A stretch of DNA of 64,000 nt from Sporothrix humicola (Eukaryota > Ascomycota > Sordariomycetes > Ophiostomatales > Ophiostomataceae): NCBI GenBank assembly GCA_021396245.1, contig WNYE01000059.1:124001-188000 (forward strand), read 5' to 3'. This document shows positions 40,801 through 52,643 of this stretch, piece after piece. The notes below the pieces were generated by a model. That model worked only from the letters and a program-made list of their open reading frames with translations, did no database searches and was not told the origin of the DNA. The position numbers were made by a program, and so were the translations under genes. How positions within the stretch are numbered: position 1 is the stretch's first letter; each line of letters begins with the position of its first letter.

Positions 40801-41676
40801 CCGAGTGCCGCCATGCACAGCAGTCGTGGCACGCGGCAGTCAATGGACGTCACTCGCGGCGTGCGCCGGTCTCTGGACGTGAACCGCCCCTCGATGGAGT
40901 CGGGTTTCGTTGCCAACGACCTGGATCTGGCCCCTCACTCCGGATGGTGGTTGCAGCCAAACAGCCTGCCACCTCAGCTGCAAGGCCGCAAGGACATCTT
41001 CTACGAGTCGGAGGAGTCGCAGACAGCCAAGCGGGGCGGCAAGGTGGAGATCACCCGTGACCTGTACGTCTTGTACGTGGACTACTCGCAGACAGTCATC
41101 ACAGTCCGCTTCGACCCGTCCGACGCGTCCGACGTCCAGCTCGAGCAGCGCCATGAGCCGCCACCGCGCAGTCTGCGCCAAGACCAGCTTGAGCAGTCGT
41201 ACGAGCGGTTCGGCCGCCACATGGCTGATGGCATTCTGGCCAAGAAGGACACCGTTGTCGGCGACGGTACCCCGCAGACGCTCGTGCTGGAGCTGATCAA
41301 GCCATTCCGTGATGCTCTGTTGCCCGTCGGCACCCGTGCCTACGGTGCTCTTGTCTACTCCAACCTGGCTAACGCAAGCACGACGCAAAACGATGAGATC
41401 CGGGCTGGCGACATTATCACGCTGCGCAACACCAAGTTCCAGGGCAAGCACGGCGCGATGCACGCCAAGTACAGCATGGAGGTGGGCAAGCCCGACCACG
41501 TCGCCGTCGTGGGCGAGTGGGACGGCACCAAGAAGAAGGTGCGCGCCTGGGAGCAGGGCCGCGAGAGCAAGAAGGTGAAGCTTGAGAGCTACAAACTGGA
41601 CGACCTGCGGTCAGGCGAGGTCAAGATCTGGCGTGTCATGCCGCGGAGCTGGGTTGGTTGGGAGGGCCAGAACTAG
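37819..41676 (+). CDS. BBC1: BBC1-like SH3 protein of actin patches
   Basis: A 1285-residue single-exon protein. Residues 1-63 are an SH3 domain (VKAIFEYSSEHDDDLNF, AEWLVGEY, GLFPRNFVEKYE). A very long, low-complexity middle follows, rich in Pro, Ala, Glu and polyproline runs (PPPPPP at several places), with a helical KERMARLQREQQEQAQR stretch near residue 330. The last 255 residues (PHSGWWLQPNSLPPQLQGRKDIFYE to VMPRSWVGWEGQ) are a folded C-terminal domain matching fungal BBC1/AIM3-type proteins. Yeast Bbc1 sits at cortical actin patches and restrains Arp2/3 activators through SH3-proline contacts during endocytosis. The ATG at 37819 begins directly before the SH3 fold, so the start is firm. 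Codon use is like the neighbours. Confidence 0.93.
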   Translation: MYKVKAIFEYSSEHDDDLNFPIGQIITVTEEEDAEWLVGEYTDDSGTHKEGLFPRNFVEKYEPVAPPRPTRTRTKRDSEIPAAFSPSAIPAAATAAAADEPTSPPAAEPAPAPAPVPVPAAASLPPAPAPVPVPQSPKEAPQPVEEEEEEPEEEEPEPPKPVKAVAAPAPPSPKAAEPTSPASPVAASKAPEAARPPPSAASKPAPPPVSDKPSGNSFRDRIAAFNKAAAPPITPFKPSGLNTGGGSSNFIKKPFVAPPPSRNAFVPPPRDVPTAKIYRRDEDPEIKEREAENLESAEKAGLVAGASGGGGGGEGDDEEPKPMMSLKERMARLQREQQEQAQRHADAAAKKEKPKRPPKKRLESYDSSGAAASAGAAADEASLPPLERKSTSDTIGRRSIEEPAASHPPRVAHPPRRKTSKDPSSEAQDGNDADMSGAGDTTEGQDDELTERDDSDEKSRRPSRTVPIIVPTERHSVEQSRADEAEDDADEEEEPAAQPKAAKAAEQEDEEEQEASEEDEEDDTDPETRRREELRARMAKMSGGMGMMGMQGMQGMFGAAAPAPPKKKKAAAPAAPAEEAASPSTRAPPVPAMLALPGMMGRRSEDKPAEEPAEEEAEEEETPEPITKESRTPSIPTRGAAPPIPGARPVPPPPPPAAAADVRSPSEGSVSDDELSEAQRDPLETPRGEPSQLPPPPPPPASAPKAPAVPTSPRPTSSGQRGAEAVSPSSPTSTQNKRASRLPPPIPGSAPAPPPPVQTRPPPPPPPGALSRQSTADMRSPLSPSKAPAQAGSDDEEEEEVTEYEGDYDTDIANPVSHKNSLKAHARDSSLEDNASLKSPTLEKAPTFPPPVPGASRAPPPIPNQPPPPPSLPPSVPPSVPSSQPPPRPSLGDKRRSVDVPRGPPPPPPPPPASSQTPRYDDDYDPYNYSAQPTSPGVALPGLSSQAPKSFMDDAYAPPDLSLSLSGASASTARGGAAAQYPPGPPPPPPSAQAPSAAMHSSRGTRQSMDVTRGVRRSLDVNRPSMESGFVANDLDLAPHSGWWLQPNSLPPQLQGRKDIFYESEESQTAKRGGKVEITRDLYVLYVDYSQTVITVRFDPSDASDVQLEQRHEPPPRSLRQDQLEQSYERFGRHMADGILAKKDTVVGDGTPQTLVLELIKPFRDALLPVGTRAYGALVYSNLANASTTQNDEIRAGDIITLRNTKFQGKHGAMHAKYSMEVGKPDHVAVVGEWDGTKKKVRAWEQGRESKKVKLESYKLDDLRSGEVKIWRVMPRSWVGWEGQN

Positions 41677-43342
41677 GAAGCCATTGGTCAACTCCGAGGA
41701 GGAGGAGGTGAAGGAGGATTAGGAGGAGGGTTATCCAGGAGGAGTGAACAATCGATGGCAGTTGGGCGCAGCAGGTCCTCTAGATCTTCCAGGTCTTCTG
41801 CCAGGCTCTCCAATATTCGGTCAACCACGAGATCGTTTCGCTCGTGGCCGTCTACGCCAATGGTGCCATCGTCCTACATTCACCCACCTCCACCCCCGCC
41901 GCCACCGCCGCCTTTGCCACCTTCTATACCACCACCACCCCGTCAATTTATGATGCGACACGGGCAGCAGTGGCCGACTTCGTGGGCCCAAGTTCCTCCC
42001 CACGATCCGGCTCTACTGACCTATCTGTCTCGGCACAGTGCTGCACAAACAAACTGGTACTTTCCCTATCCATCACTGCATGGCCAAGACAACAGCTCGG
42101 TGGACGATGCAGACAGGATCCGAGAAGTGAACGAGAGCAGCAGGCGAAGCGGTCGCTGGACATATAACCGGCCCGGTCGTTCAGAGTCAGGCACTGTCCG
42201 ACGGCTCTATCGGTCGGGCTGAGTTTTCGCTGTTGGTTGTGCTGGGGTTGTGACATGGTGTTTTTGTTCGTTTATTTCATGTTGCTTGCGGTCATTGGCT
42301 TTTAGTACATTCTCTTTTTCACTCCATTGTTTCTTGTTTTTTTACTATCATTTTGTCTTAGTCCTTTGCTTCATTTGCATTCTAGTTTTAGTATCTTGAT
42401 TTTTTTTTTTCGATGCTTATTCATTCTTATGTTATGTCCATTGCAACCAACATACACAAATCACTCTCCTCTTGCACATTATATATACATTAAGCCACTG
42501 CGAGTGCCTGTACGTTCAAACACTATTGTCCAAATTTTGTTAGAAAAAAGCACATAATATATGATCAATTAGCCTCTTAAGTATTAGTTTCGAAGACAAC
42601 CACGTGAATGAATCAAAATCAGATATTTGAATACCCGCTTTGGCCCCTGAAAATAAACTTTGGTTTACAAAGATTTCAACGTGTGTTTATCCTTCAGACA
42701 AACCATTACTGTATGTTACACTATGTTCGGACTGGTACGATCTACATCTACGAATTAACACTTATATAGTATATAAGACGATGCACATGCAAGAGAGTCC
42801 AAAGAAGGTGGTAAAAAAAATTCATATAACGAGGAGATCGTGAAATCTTTATACTGTAAAAAACATTGCAGTTGACGGCCATGAAATGGCTTTTCGCGCT
42901 CCCGAAGGCAGGGCAGACCGAGTAGAGTAGAAGGAAATGAAAGGGAAATGCAATGAAACTCCAAAAAATGATAAAGCAGTCGACCATTTTGTCTGGTCTT
43001 TCCAAAATATTCAAACGCAACCAGACAGATCGCTGCCTTTGATATGTAAAAGATCCCGAACCACGCTAATACCTATATACCCATTGCCCTTGAACGGCGT
43101 CAAAGGGACCCAAAGATGAAAACGACCAAGAAATGTAAGAAACCGAAATGATGAGATGAAAGCCAAAAAGAAAACAAATAAACAAACAGCAAACTCAGTT
43201 GCCAGACCGAAGAAGGAATTAAAATAAGATATAAGTTGGATCCAAAGATTTGAGCAACCTTCATGATATGTGAGGCCACTTCATGAGAGAAGATAATAAG
43301 AATGGGAGTCCAATCACAAAGCAGATGGCATGTTTACACGGC
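41677..43342. other. convergent intergenic region after BBC1
   Basis: This holds the BBC1 3' region, a candidate small frame at 41755-42222 (listed separately), an AT-richer stretch from about 42240 to 43250, and the 3' end of the leftward two-exon gene. I see no other supported gene. Confidence 0.5.
41755..42222 (+). CDS. candidate small proline-rich protein downstream of BBC1 (155 aa)
   Basis: An ATG-initiated 155-codon frame begins 79 bases after the BBC1 stop. The product is Ser/Arg-rich at the N-terminus (GRSRSSRSSRSSARLS), has a run of about ten prolines near residue 44-60, and ends in a more ordinary mixed segment with Trp, Tyr and Asp residues. I recognise no domain. It may be a small gene, part of the BBC1 3' untranslated region that is open by chance, or a remnant. 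The proline run resembles BBC1's polyproline stretches, but the rest does not. An alternative frame of 107 codons overlaps it. Confidence 0.3.
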   Translation: MAVGRSRSSRSSRSSARLSNIRSTTRSFRSWPSTPMVPSSYIHPPPPPPPPPPLPPSIPPPPRQFMMRHGQQWPTSWAQVPPHDPALLTYLSRHSAAQTNWYFPYPSLHGQDNSSVDDADRIREVNESSRRSGRWTYNRPGRSESGTVRRLYRSG

Positions 43343-45109
43343 TCAGTAAGTTGGCTGAGCATGGCGTAGAGGGCTCGAGGTGTATGGACTAGCATTGCTT
43401 CCATTACTGCCGCCGTGACTGTTGCGGCGATGGAAGACGTGTTGCATGAGAGCCCGAGGGTTGACATCCATGTCAAGCGTGCGGGAGATCAGAGGGACAG
43501 CCAGGCCGTGGGCCTTGCGCGGCTGCCAGCGAGTGCGGATGCAGTCGTCGGTCAAGGTGATGAGACCAGTAGAAACAATGACACTGTGTCGTTAGTATAT
43601 TGTTGTTTACCAATATAACGGGAAAGGGGTGACTTACTCTGCAACGTCTGTGAAGGCTTCGAGCACAGACGGGTCGGCGATCCACATGTGACAGGGCGGA
43701 ATCCAGCCGCCGGCGCGCTCGTCGGAATCGACTTGGTTGGGCGACCGCATCTCCGGGACGATGTGGGCAATGGGGACGTCGCCATTGTCGTCGCGCAGCA
43801 AGTGGTATGACACCACGTTGAGATGCTTCTCGACGGCCCGCTTCCAGGTGTACTTGTGGCCCCACCACTCAAACTCGTACCGCGTGTTGTCGTGGCCGTT
43901 GGTGCTGGGACCGCCGCGAAGCTCCAGGTCAACGCGTGCGTAGTTGCTGAACTCGAGCTTGATGGTGTTGGTCGGCTTGGGTGCTGGCGGAGCGCTCGAG
44001 GACCGGGCCTTGTCACGGCCAAAGAGTGACGGCGTCGAGCTTGACAGGTAAGGACGAGACGAGTCGGATCCGCTGCTATGGCCGTTGCTGTACGGCGAAT
44101 GTGATGTTGAGGGCCGCTTGCGGTCATTGTCCGAAGAGCTGGACGAGAGCGAGCGGCGGAAAGACGGCTTGGTAGCCATGGCGCCCAGGGAGCGAAGAGC
44201 TGTCGTCATGGAGCGCTGCAAGCCGGGCCGAGGTTCTTCGCTATCACGCTTGAACTGGCCGCCACTTTTATTGGCGACGCTGATCCGGCCCCAGTCCTTC
44301 AGGTTGTCTTCCTCGCTGACCTTCCGGCTCATCCTGCCCGATTTCTGCTTTTTCTCAGACGGGTCAATGAAATTGAGTTTTGAGTTGCACACCTCACGGC
44401 CCGAGTCACGACTGTAGCGGCGCAGCGAAAATTCACGCTTGGCCAGGTCGTACATGCGCAGGTGGAACAGCTGGTACGAGGTGAGAATCCGGCGGCGGCC
44501 CATGGGCACAGAAACATCGACACGCAGGTTCATGTTGCCGTCAGCAGTAAACTCGTCGTGCCGGACAGACATGCGGTCGAGGCTCGGGAAAAGTTGCGCA
44601 AACTCCTGGGGCGTGGACGGGCACACGTTTCTGTCGACAATGTCATGACGATACTCGGGGAGTGGCGGGATGCTGTCAGCGGACGCTCGGTGCTCCTTGC
44701 GGTGGTCGTGCGACGAGTCGAGCCGCTGGTCTCTGCGGTGGTCATGCGAGACGTCGTCGTCGTCCGTGAGGTCCAGAGCGCTTTCTGGAAGCTGCTCGTC
44801 GAACTCCTCCTCCGACTCGTCGCCCGAAACATAGGTGTCGACTGAAGCCCGAGGATAGCGCAGAGTTGATGGCGACAGATCCTCGGTAGGCTCGTAGTAA
44901 GGCGGCGGTGTTGGAAGGGGCGGTGAAGCCTTGTTGTATTTGCTTTCTTGCAAACGCGGTGAGCCACTGCTTAATGAAGTGGGAGCTGTGCTTTGTGATG
45001 AGAAGGCAACGGCGTCCAGAACGCTGCTGTGCCGGCCCTTGGACTCGTGGCTGCTGCTGGGACTGGAGCTGTTGCTGTCATTGGAGCTGTACTTTCGTAT
45101 TGACGGCAT
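43343..45109 (-). CDS. unrecognised Ser-rich fungal protein with ordered C-terminal domain (570 aa)
   Basis: Two exons on the minus strand, 45109-43638 and 43583-43343, join to 570 residues. The intron has GTAAGT, a TACTAAC branch site 10 bases before CAG, and the frame continues as DVADVIVSTGLITL. The first 150 residues are Ser/Asp-rich and disordered, with a His/Asp/Arg repeat (SHDHRRD, SHDHRKE). A central ordered block includes RILTSYQLFHLRMYDLAKREFSLRRY, then a Ser-rich linker. Residues of about 385-550 look folded: IKLEFSNYARVDLELRG, YEFEWWGHKYTWKR, VVSYHLLRDD and CIRTRWQPRKAHGL. I do not recognise the family, though the order of conserved-looking hydrophobic and Trp-rich segments suggests a real conserved protein. 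It has a C/T-rich leader to the right. Confidence 0.8.
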
Positions 45110-48100
45110 GATGGATGCAGTGTGAGATGTGAGATGTGAGAGGGAGTAGGTGGTGTTAGTGCCAGAACTGGAGGTGTAAGTGGAGATGGTATGTCGTCAA
45201 GGAAGTTGTCGTCGTTATGGTGGGTGTCTGTCTGTTGAATAAAGAGTTGACTCAAACAACAGAAAAGGATGAGATGGTGACATGCGGAGGCAGGGCAATG
45301 GCTATATAGACAACAACCTGATTACACGAGATGGGAATCAGGAACGGCAGAGGAGGCGGGAAGAATTGGCGGGTGGGCAGGGTGGAACACGGGAGAGTGT
45401 AAGTGGAAGCCCCAGAAATGGATGAAAGGCACAAAAGGGCAGAACCCAAATGAGTCGTCCTGTGCGCTGGCTGTACAAATAAGATGCGCAAACGGTGCTG
45501 AAGAGGCAGTGTAAGCCGGATAGGTAACGGATGCAGCCAAATGGTGCCAAAGGATGCAGATATTGGGCTGGGACGAGGGTCTCAAGGAAATAAATAAAAA
45601 TATTGGTGCTATTTGTGGAAGACGGAGGACAAACGACACGACGGAGAGAAACGAGCTGGGGTTGAACAAGCAGGGAGCACTGCTGGTCGTGATGGTGACA
45701 CCAGGAATATATGTCGAAAAAAAAAAAGGCTTGACAGGCTGTGGGCTGTAGATCTTGAAAAGTCGAATGTGTAAAGGCTTGAAAGTGCAAAATGTCAGTT
45801 TGGTGGGAATACAGATGCCGCGAAACGCACTTTTGACGATCGAGAATGACGGGTCACTTGTGCACAACTGCAGTATGGAGGATTTGAGGTTTCGTTTTGA
45901 GGAGTCGAGGAAACAAGAAACAAGAACGACGAGAATGTGGACAAAGGGTGGGAAGCACGGCCGCGGGCAAATATATTAAAGAACACGACGAGAAGGTCTA
46001 CAAATACTTTTGAGATGTGCGTGGTCATACGGTGCACGGGGGCGCGAGGTACAGAGCTGCATCGCTCTTGCCAATCCGTCCGCGCGGGATGGAGGAAAGA
46101 AACAGAAAGCACGAGAAAACGAGAAACGGGGGAAAGAGCATACGACCAATGCAGTTCCTGCGGCAGGCGGGAGCAGGCAGGAAGGCAGAGCAGGAAGCAG
46201 AAACGGAGACAGCAACAGCCAGCAATCCGACGCAACGGACCATCGAGGAAGCCACGATGGGCGGCAGACGGAGGAGGAAGGGGGTGTGGGGTGCGAGGAC
46301 AAATCACAGCGGCCCAAAGAGGCGTGAGGATGGAATCGGGACAGAGAGAAGGTGCGACGGACACAGCAGAAGAAAAAGGAAAGAGGCAGAAAGAGTGAAA
46401 AATAGGGCGATCAGCAGCGCCCAGCCGCGGCAAGAGCGATGGGCTAGGGTTGCATAACCACCCCATTAACACACCCAACACCCAGAAGCGATTCCATAAG
46501 TCGGCGCTATTGGAAAAGATGCATGACAAAAAACTTAAAAAGACAAAGTAAAAACGTGCAAACCGTCACAGATGGTGATAAGTTGCGGGTGGCTCCACCA
46601 TGAGATGCTTGCTGTCGCTGTCGCCTGTCTCCCCACGGGCACTAGCCAGGCCCTAGGACAGAACAAAGTCAGGTGGAAAAGCCATCGCTTCGGCAGCGCT
46701 ACTTGCGGCCTTTTTCTCACTGGCCGCTAGAAATTAGCGGGCGGCTGCGTCCGGTAGGGGCGAACGGCGTGGTTTCCTTAACAGGAACAAGAAGAAACAG
46801 AGAGGAAGTCGCGACAGCCTCAGCTTGGCCAGCGCCTCTTACTGCATCAGTCGCAACTTTCTTTTCGCGCATGGCAATCAAAAATTTTCATCGTTATCTC
46901 GGTCATGAATGCGACTGCCTTCGACATAATTTTTTTTCTACCATGAAAAATCTGTAAGGGCTGCTCCTTCCAATTGTCGGAGGTCGGTGGCTACGTTACG
47001 CGTTCCCCCAACCGTGGCTTTCTTGCCTCTGCAATAATATCGCCACTTCCATTTCAGGAAGTTGCCATAATATCACAGGGGAAGTAAAGTACGGGGAAAG
47101 TGCGCCCAGTCTACCTTCTTCAACGGGCGGGCTTTCTGGTCTCCCCGTTTTCTGCTTCTCGTTATTTTGGCCCTTTTGGCTTGCTTCCTTTACCCCCATT
47201 TGCTTCACTTTCCATCCCATATTTTACACGTCCCAGCCACGACGGCGACTTGCCGATGCCGCCGCGACCATCCCTCGCCTTCACAAACACGCAAGCGATG
47301 CCTCTTTAAGTGCCCAGAACTGGTTTGCTGGCATCCATTACTGCCTAAACTTGCTGCTGGCCACGGTCTGATACAACGCGCCGAGGCACGTCTTTGCGGC
47401 AGAATAGGACGACAATGTCGAAGAACAACTAAAACAGGGCGATTGAGCGAGAAGGCGCTAGAAAGCGTATGTTCACATCCTCCCTCGGCGCCAACAAAAG
47501 CTCCGGGCCAACCCTTGTTCTCCCGACAAGCAAGTCAGAAAAAAGAAGGCCAGTCAGATATGGAAGTATTAGTGAGTACGAAGTAATAGTGACTGAAGAG
47601 TGAGCAATCATGCATACAGCCTTTAGAATCTTCCCTGCATGCGGCGGCCGTGCCACTCTGAACTTCTGAAGCCACAGCGGCTGGGGACATGAATACGATG
47701 CTGCCACCAGCCGTACAGCAGCCATTAACCAGATCCTTCCAACTTGATCCCGCACTCCGAGTCTTTTTCAGCGATGCGAATATCGAATCCTGCTTGTTCG
47801 GTCCAATCGAGAGGTCCTGCAGCCATCCTGGCCGTCCACATGCTGACAAAACGGCAACACCCCAAAACGGAATCGAAAGAGGCAGTGCTGCTTTGCATGT
47901 CTGCCCATGGATCAGGCCCTGTGGCAGACTTTCTGTCTGATTTGTACATGGCGGTCTGCCCACACATCAACAAGCCTCGCATCTTTTTACCCTACGCCGG
48001 CAGGCCGGTAGCCCGGGCGCTCACATGGGTTTTGCGCCCAGGTGTCGTCTATTTTTGTGCCTGGATGAGTATGGAGTACTCTGTATATTTCCAGGTATTT

Positions 48101-50990
48101 ACCCATGACTAATCTTATGACTTTTCTCATTCTTGTTTTCTTGCTTCTTGGGCCCCCTGTGACTTTCACCACAGGTCATTTCGGATATTTTCTAACCACC
48201 CTTTCCTCCCCTATTACGTCAATGATGTTGTTCAAGTTCACAAGCTCGCGGCAGGTAAAGTATCGCATTTTGTTTTGCATGTGTTATATTGTTTTCATCA
48301 TTTTGATCCCTTTTCCCCCTCCTCCCCATACGTGCATGAACACTATTTTGCACAACAAGGTAAAGAAAGGTACGAGGCCACAAAACAGGCACGAACAGGC
48401 ACTGTGCAAATATGGATGCCCAACGACAAACACAAAGTTATGTGTGAGCTTTCTCAGCCACACAAAAAAAACCTGAGGCTTCCCCCAGTTCAATAAAGCG
48501 ACGCATCATTGGCTGAGACGTGAGCTGCTGCACGCGTGCTTCCATCGTCTGTTTCGTCCACTTTGGCACGCTGGCAGCATCTCTTTTTACCTTGCTGTGA
48601 CAGCCAATCGTGCTGGACCAAGTGGATGCAGTGGCCACCGTTACCGTTTCGTTGTGTGCACACGAGCAGAGGAAAGGTCGTGCTCGCCCAGAGTGTTCCG
48701 TACAGTTTTGAATACGGACAGGAGAGGCTTGTACTTTCAGGCACAAATTCTTGCGCACGGCACATCGACTCATTCGAGGCACGAAAAAGGCTCACCCACG
48801 CGATATCCAACTAACACGCAATCCAAACGAAGCTAGTGTTTTGTATCGACATTGTTTCTTTTCACGCCTTCTCGCGTGGGGGAATATCCTTTTGCGTCTT
48901 TTTTTGTCTTTCTTCTTATTCTCTTTGATACCACAGCTGTTTGCAAGTTGCTGTTTGTCACTATCAAACATGGCAGTCGTCAGTGACGACTAGCCGATGT
49001 ACTTCCGGTTTCGCATGCAAAGGTCCAAGTCGGAGAGAAAAGGGAGGAGATAAAAGACTGAAAAAAGGACAACATTAGTTGCGAGTCTCGCACCATTCCA
49101 TCTCTGGAAACCCATTTACAAGTGTCATCCCATATTGGGCAAAAGGCATGAACGTTCAAAGTCTACACTGGAGCTTTGCATTGCTGGCAAGCGCTCATTG
49201 GCCAACAACATACATGGATTGGCCCAAGATCTCCCTCTTCCCACACGGCCTCGACGGCCCATGAGGCCTGGGCAACGCAACACATCCAGCACGTGCGCCC
49301 AGTCCAGCATTTTCTGGGGCTGTCAAGTTTGCTTTGAACAAAAACGATGCATCGACTGGCGCCGTTTACATTATGCGTTGGGCCTTGTTGCATTTGCTAT
49401 GTGCAAGGTGTTGTGTCCGTTTACGGAGTACGGGGAAGCATGTTGTACTTTTTTTCTCTTGCACAATGACCCCTGAAAGAAGAAACGGAAAAGCAAATGT
49501 GAAAAAGAAAGGTTCGTGGCGCGCTTCCCCAGATATTGCAGGGGGACCGTGCAGGAGTCCATCGAGCCCAACCCAAGCTTTGGAAAAAGGTCACAAACAT
49601 CAACAAGCGAACATGACGGCAATCTCGATAAAAACGGCCATGATATTGCCAGTTGGCAAGGCGGATATGAGACAGGACCCTTGATCGAAATTGCGAGGAG
49701 AGCAAGCACCTGCGTCTCCGTCACGCGTGGGACCACAGTTGATAATGTCCACAGAACTCCCCACAGATACAGCGGATCTGCTCAACCATTGAACAAGTGC
49801 GGCATCAACGGACCACAGATCGTGACGGGCCATAGGCCACAGGCCGCGACCTTTTTTTTATCCCGGGGTTCCTGTCCGTGTTCCGGAATGAAAGGGCATT
49901 TGCAGTATACAGGTACATACTTGGTGTACTAGCGGAAAAAGAAAGCACTGCCCCAGGACAGATCCCAAGAAGTTGAACTCGACAGTGTTGGGTTTTGGGC
50001 ATCTTTACAGCTGCATCTCCTGAAATTTGAAAAGCAAAAAGTAAAGGACACGAGACGATCGGCCATGTGCTGACACCTGATAGGCCAAAAGGTCAACCGT
50101 TTTATCCATCACCTCCTGCTTTTTGTCTTTTGTCTTCCTAGCTACCTTGACTTACACAGCAATGCTGATACTTCGTCCTCGATCCGATGGCCAGGACCCG
50201 CCTCATCTTCCAACATGATGCCCCTTTGCCTTGCAATGCCCCCCCTTACTCCTACTGCCTGTCAAGATCAACAACGCTATGCCTTGGAGTTTGGCAGTTT
50301 TCCGGGCTGTGCCGGCACCATCGTGGACTAGGCTACAGCCGGGTTGGCTATTTTCTCTGTTGAGGCCAGGCAGATCCGCAAACCTACAGTAGTGCACATG
50401 AGCCAAAGGGTTTCCGCCCAGTATCCTGTTATCGAACAAGAATATCCTTGTGCTCGAAAGCTGCAAAGGGTAGGAGAGGCACAAAATTCGAACGAGAGGG
50501 GGTACAAACGGACATCAAACTGTCAAGACTGAGACTGTTACGGTGATGTTGTCTGATTGATGCTCTCCAGCCTCAGTTAGAGCATGGTGTACATACAATG
50601 CCACACTCCAAGGAGATATAGGAGCAATACTTGACAAGCTGTCGTCGGCCTTGCAACCCTCACCATCGATGAACCGGCACTGATCAGTCTTCTTACAGCT
50701 TACTGTTACAACAACTCCCACACTCTCCCATTATTTTCAACTTCAACCTGCCAAAGATGTGATCGACCGGCCAGTCTCGTTGTTTACACGCCCCCTATCC
50801 CACCCCTTTCTCCTCCCCTTTTTTCTTTTGACTTTCCCATAAAGTCTGCCAGTATGCATTAGGCGACGCACCCCACCCACTCGCCTCACTTTCTGCCGCC
50901 TAACCGTGGGTGGGATCGATGGGAAAAGGATACAAGAGAGTGAGGAGAAATGGGGAGGAAGATGACAAGACCGACATTGGGAAGCATGGG

Positions 50991-51030
50991 GCAAATGAGG
51001 GCAAATGAGGGCAAATGAGGACAAATGGAG
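50991..51030. repeat. 10-base tandem repeat, about four copies
   Basis: GCAAATGAGG repeats three times exactly, then a fourth copy begins as ACAAATGGAG. It lies in gene-poor DNA. Confidence 0.85.
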
Positions 51031-52607
51031 GGTTGCCTTGATACAGTGAGGCTGTTTCCAAGAATCATCAATTCTCCAATGGTTTCCCAGGAAAAAGCGG
51101 AGAGCTCGACCGGTCTGGTGATCATGGGCAGTAGATGCTCGAATAATACTCGAATACTCGATGCGTTGGCCAACAGGAGACGATCAAAACTGAAGACCCA
51201 AGAATCCAGGCCCCCCCTCAAGCTTGATATCTCCACGCTCCATGGGGTGATGAGGGAGGTCTCGATGATGATATTCCATCTTCCCCGCTCTGCAATTCCT
51301 TTATTCCATCGGCAACGGCGTTGTTTATTTTTACTACGTGGGGGATGGATGCGATGAAGATGGAGACATGGTAGTGACCTTGATGTCCGGGACCTCCTCG
51401 CCCTCACAGACGAGATGTTGATTTTCGTCTCTCCCACGTTTCGTTATCATTGACGTCCATTGTGTCCCGCGCCAGCGTGGGCAGAAGCATGGGGAATGGG
51501 GGACAAGGGAACAAAAAGGATCAGAGAGGAAGTGACATTAAACAACAGAAGGACAAGAGCACGACATTTCGAAAACGACAAGAACGTCGAGCACAACAGG
51601 ACCATTATGCCGTGGTATAGTAGCAATCGACATACCTTGGCCAGCACCGCAGAGTATGGCAGCAGGAGATATGAGACAAATACTACCTGTCAACGTCGTA
51701 TGTCAAGAATGTCGTTATCGCATTGTATCTTTACTTGTCCAGCCTGTCTTTCCTTTCCTGCGTCTAGACACCAGCAGTCTCCCATGGTTCTTTCCCCATC
51801 TCCATCCATGCCACCCTCCAAGAGTGACATGGAACCGACACCTTACAACTCTAACCGGCCGGCAACGTGGGCAACTCCAAGTGCCAGAAACATAAAGGTT
51901 AAAAAAGTTAAAAGAGAAAGAAAGAGGGGGGAAAGAAATCATAAACATCCTGTCTCAGTGTCATCTCAGTGTCATCTGAGAGTCATCCGAGACTTATCAG
52001 CTCGGCCGGTACGCAGGCCTGTCGGTTGTCCACCACTTTTTGGGCCTGGCTTTGTCTTGGGCTCCGTGTCGTCCTTCCCTCTCGATGATTTTTAGACGTC
52101 AAATTATGTTTTTGTCTTGCAAGCCTGATGCAGATCTGACGTCGGTCCAACTGAAACATCTTGTTTTTGATGCATCGGGGCAGGCAAAAAAGAAAGGTCT
52201 ATTTTGCTTTTCTTTTTTCTTTTTCTTCTTTCTTTTTTGCATTTAATTGTAAAGTTGTAAAGTTGTGCAGCACCGCATTTTGTGCAAGCCAAGGAAAAGA
52301 AGCAAGACGTACGAGAAAGATAGCCGTGACGGAAGGACTGGGCAGAAGGAAGAAGAAGAGAACACAGAAACATGGCGATAATCATCTTGTTCCACGGGAA
52401 GGATCGGAAACTTTATTCTTGCTCCTCAATATACAGCACGTTCCACTGAGAAATTTAGCATGATGAAAGTATCAATCGAAAATGAAGCCACATATTTCGA
52501 GATAGTAAACAAGAATCTCGATGTAAACCAAGTTTAAACAAGGACCTTGGAGGAAGGATTGCATCCATAGCTCGTGTCGATCATGAAAGCTTCTCCATGT
52601 CTACTTT

Positions 52608-52643
52608 ATGCCTCTAATGCCTCTAATGCCTTTCATGCCTCTG
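52608..52643. repeat. 9-base tandem repeat, four copies
   Basis: ATGCCTCTA occurs twice, followed by the variants ATGCCTTTC and ATGCCTCTG. The array lies about 210 bases before the polypyrimidine tract. Confidence 0.8.

Noticed and set aside
46138..46180. CATACGACCAATGC, similar to the start of fungal 5S rRNA
   Set aside because: The following bases do not continue the 5S sequence or its internal control region.
50886..51437. 183-codon minus-strand frame
   Set aside because: It opens with GTG, overlaps a tandem repeat, and has no recognisable motif.
51460..52095. 211-codon frame in the gene-poor region
   Set aside because: It begins with a non-ATG codon, has mixed low-complexity composition, and shows no domain or splice context.
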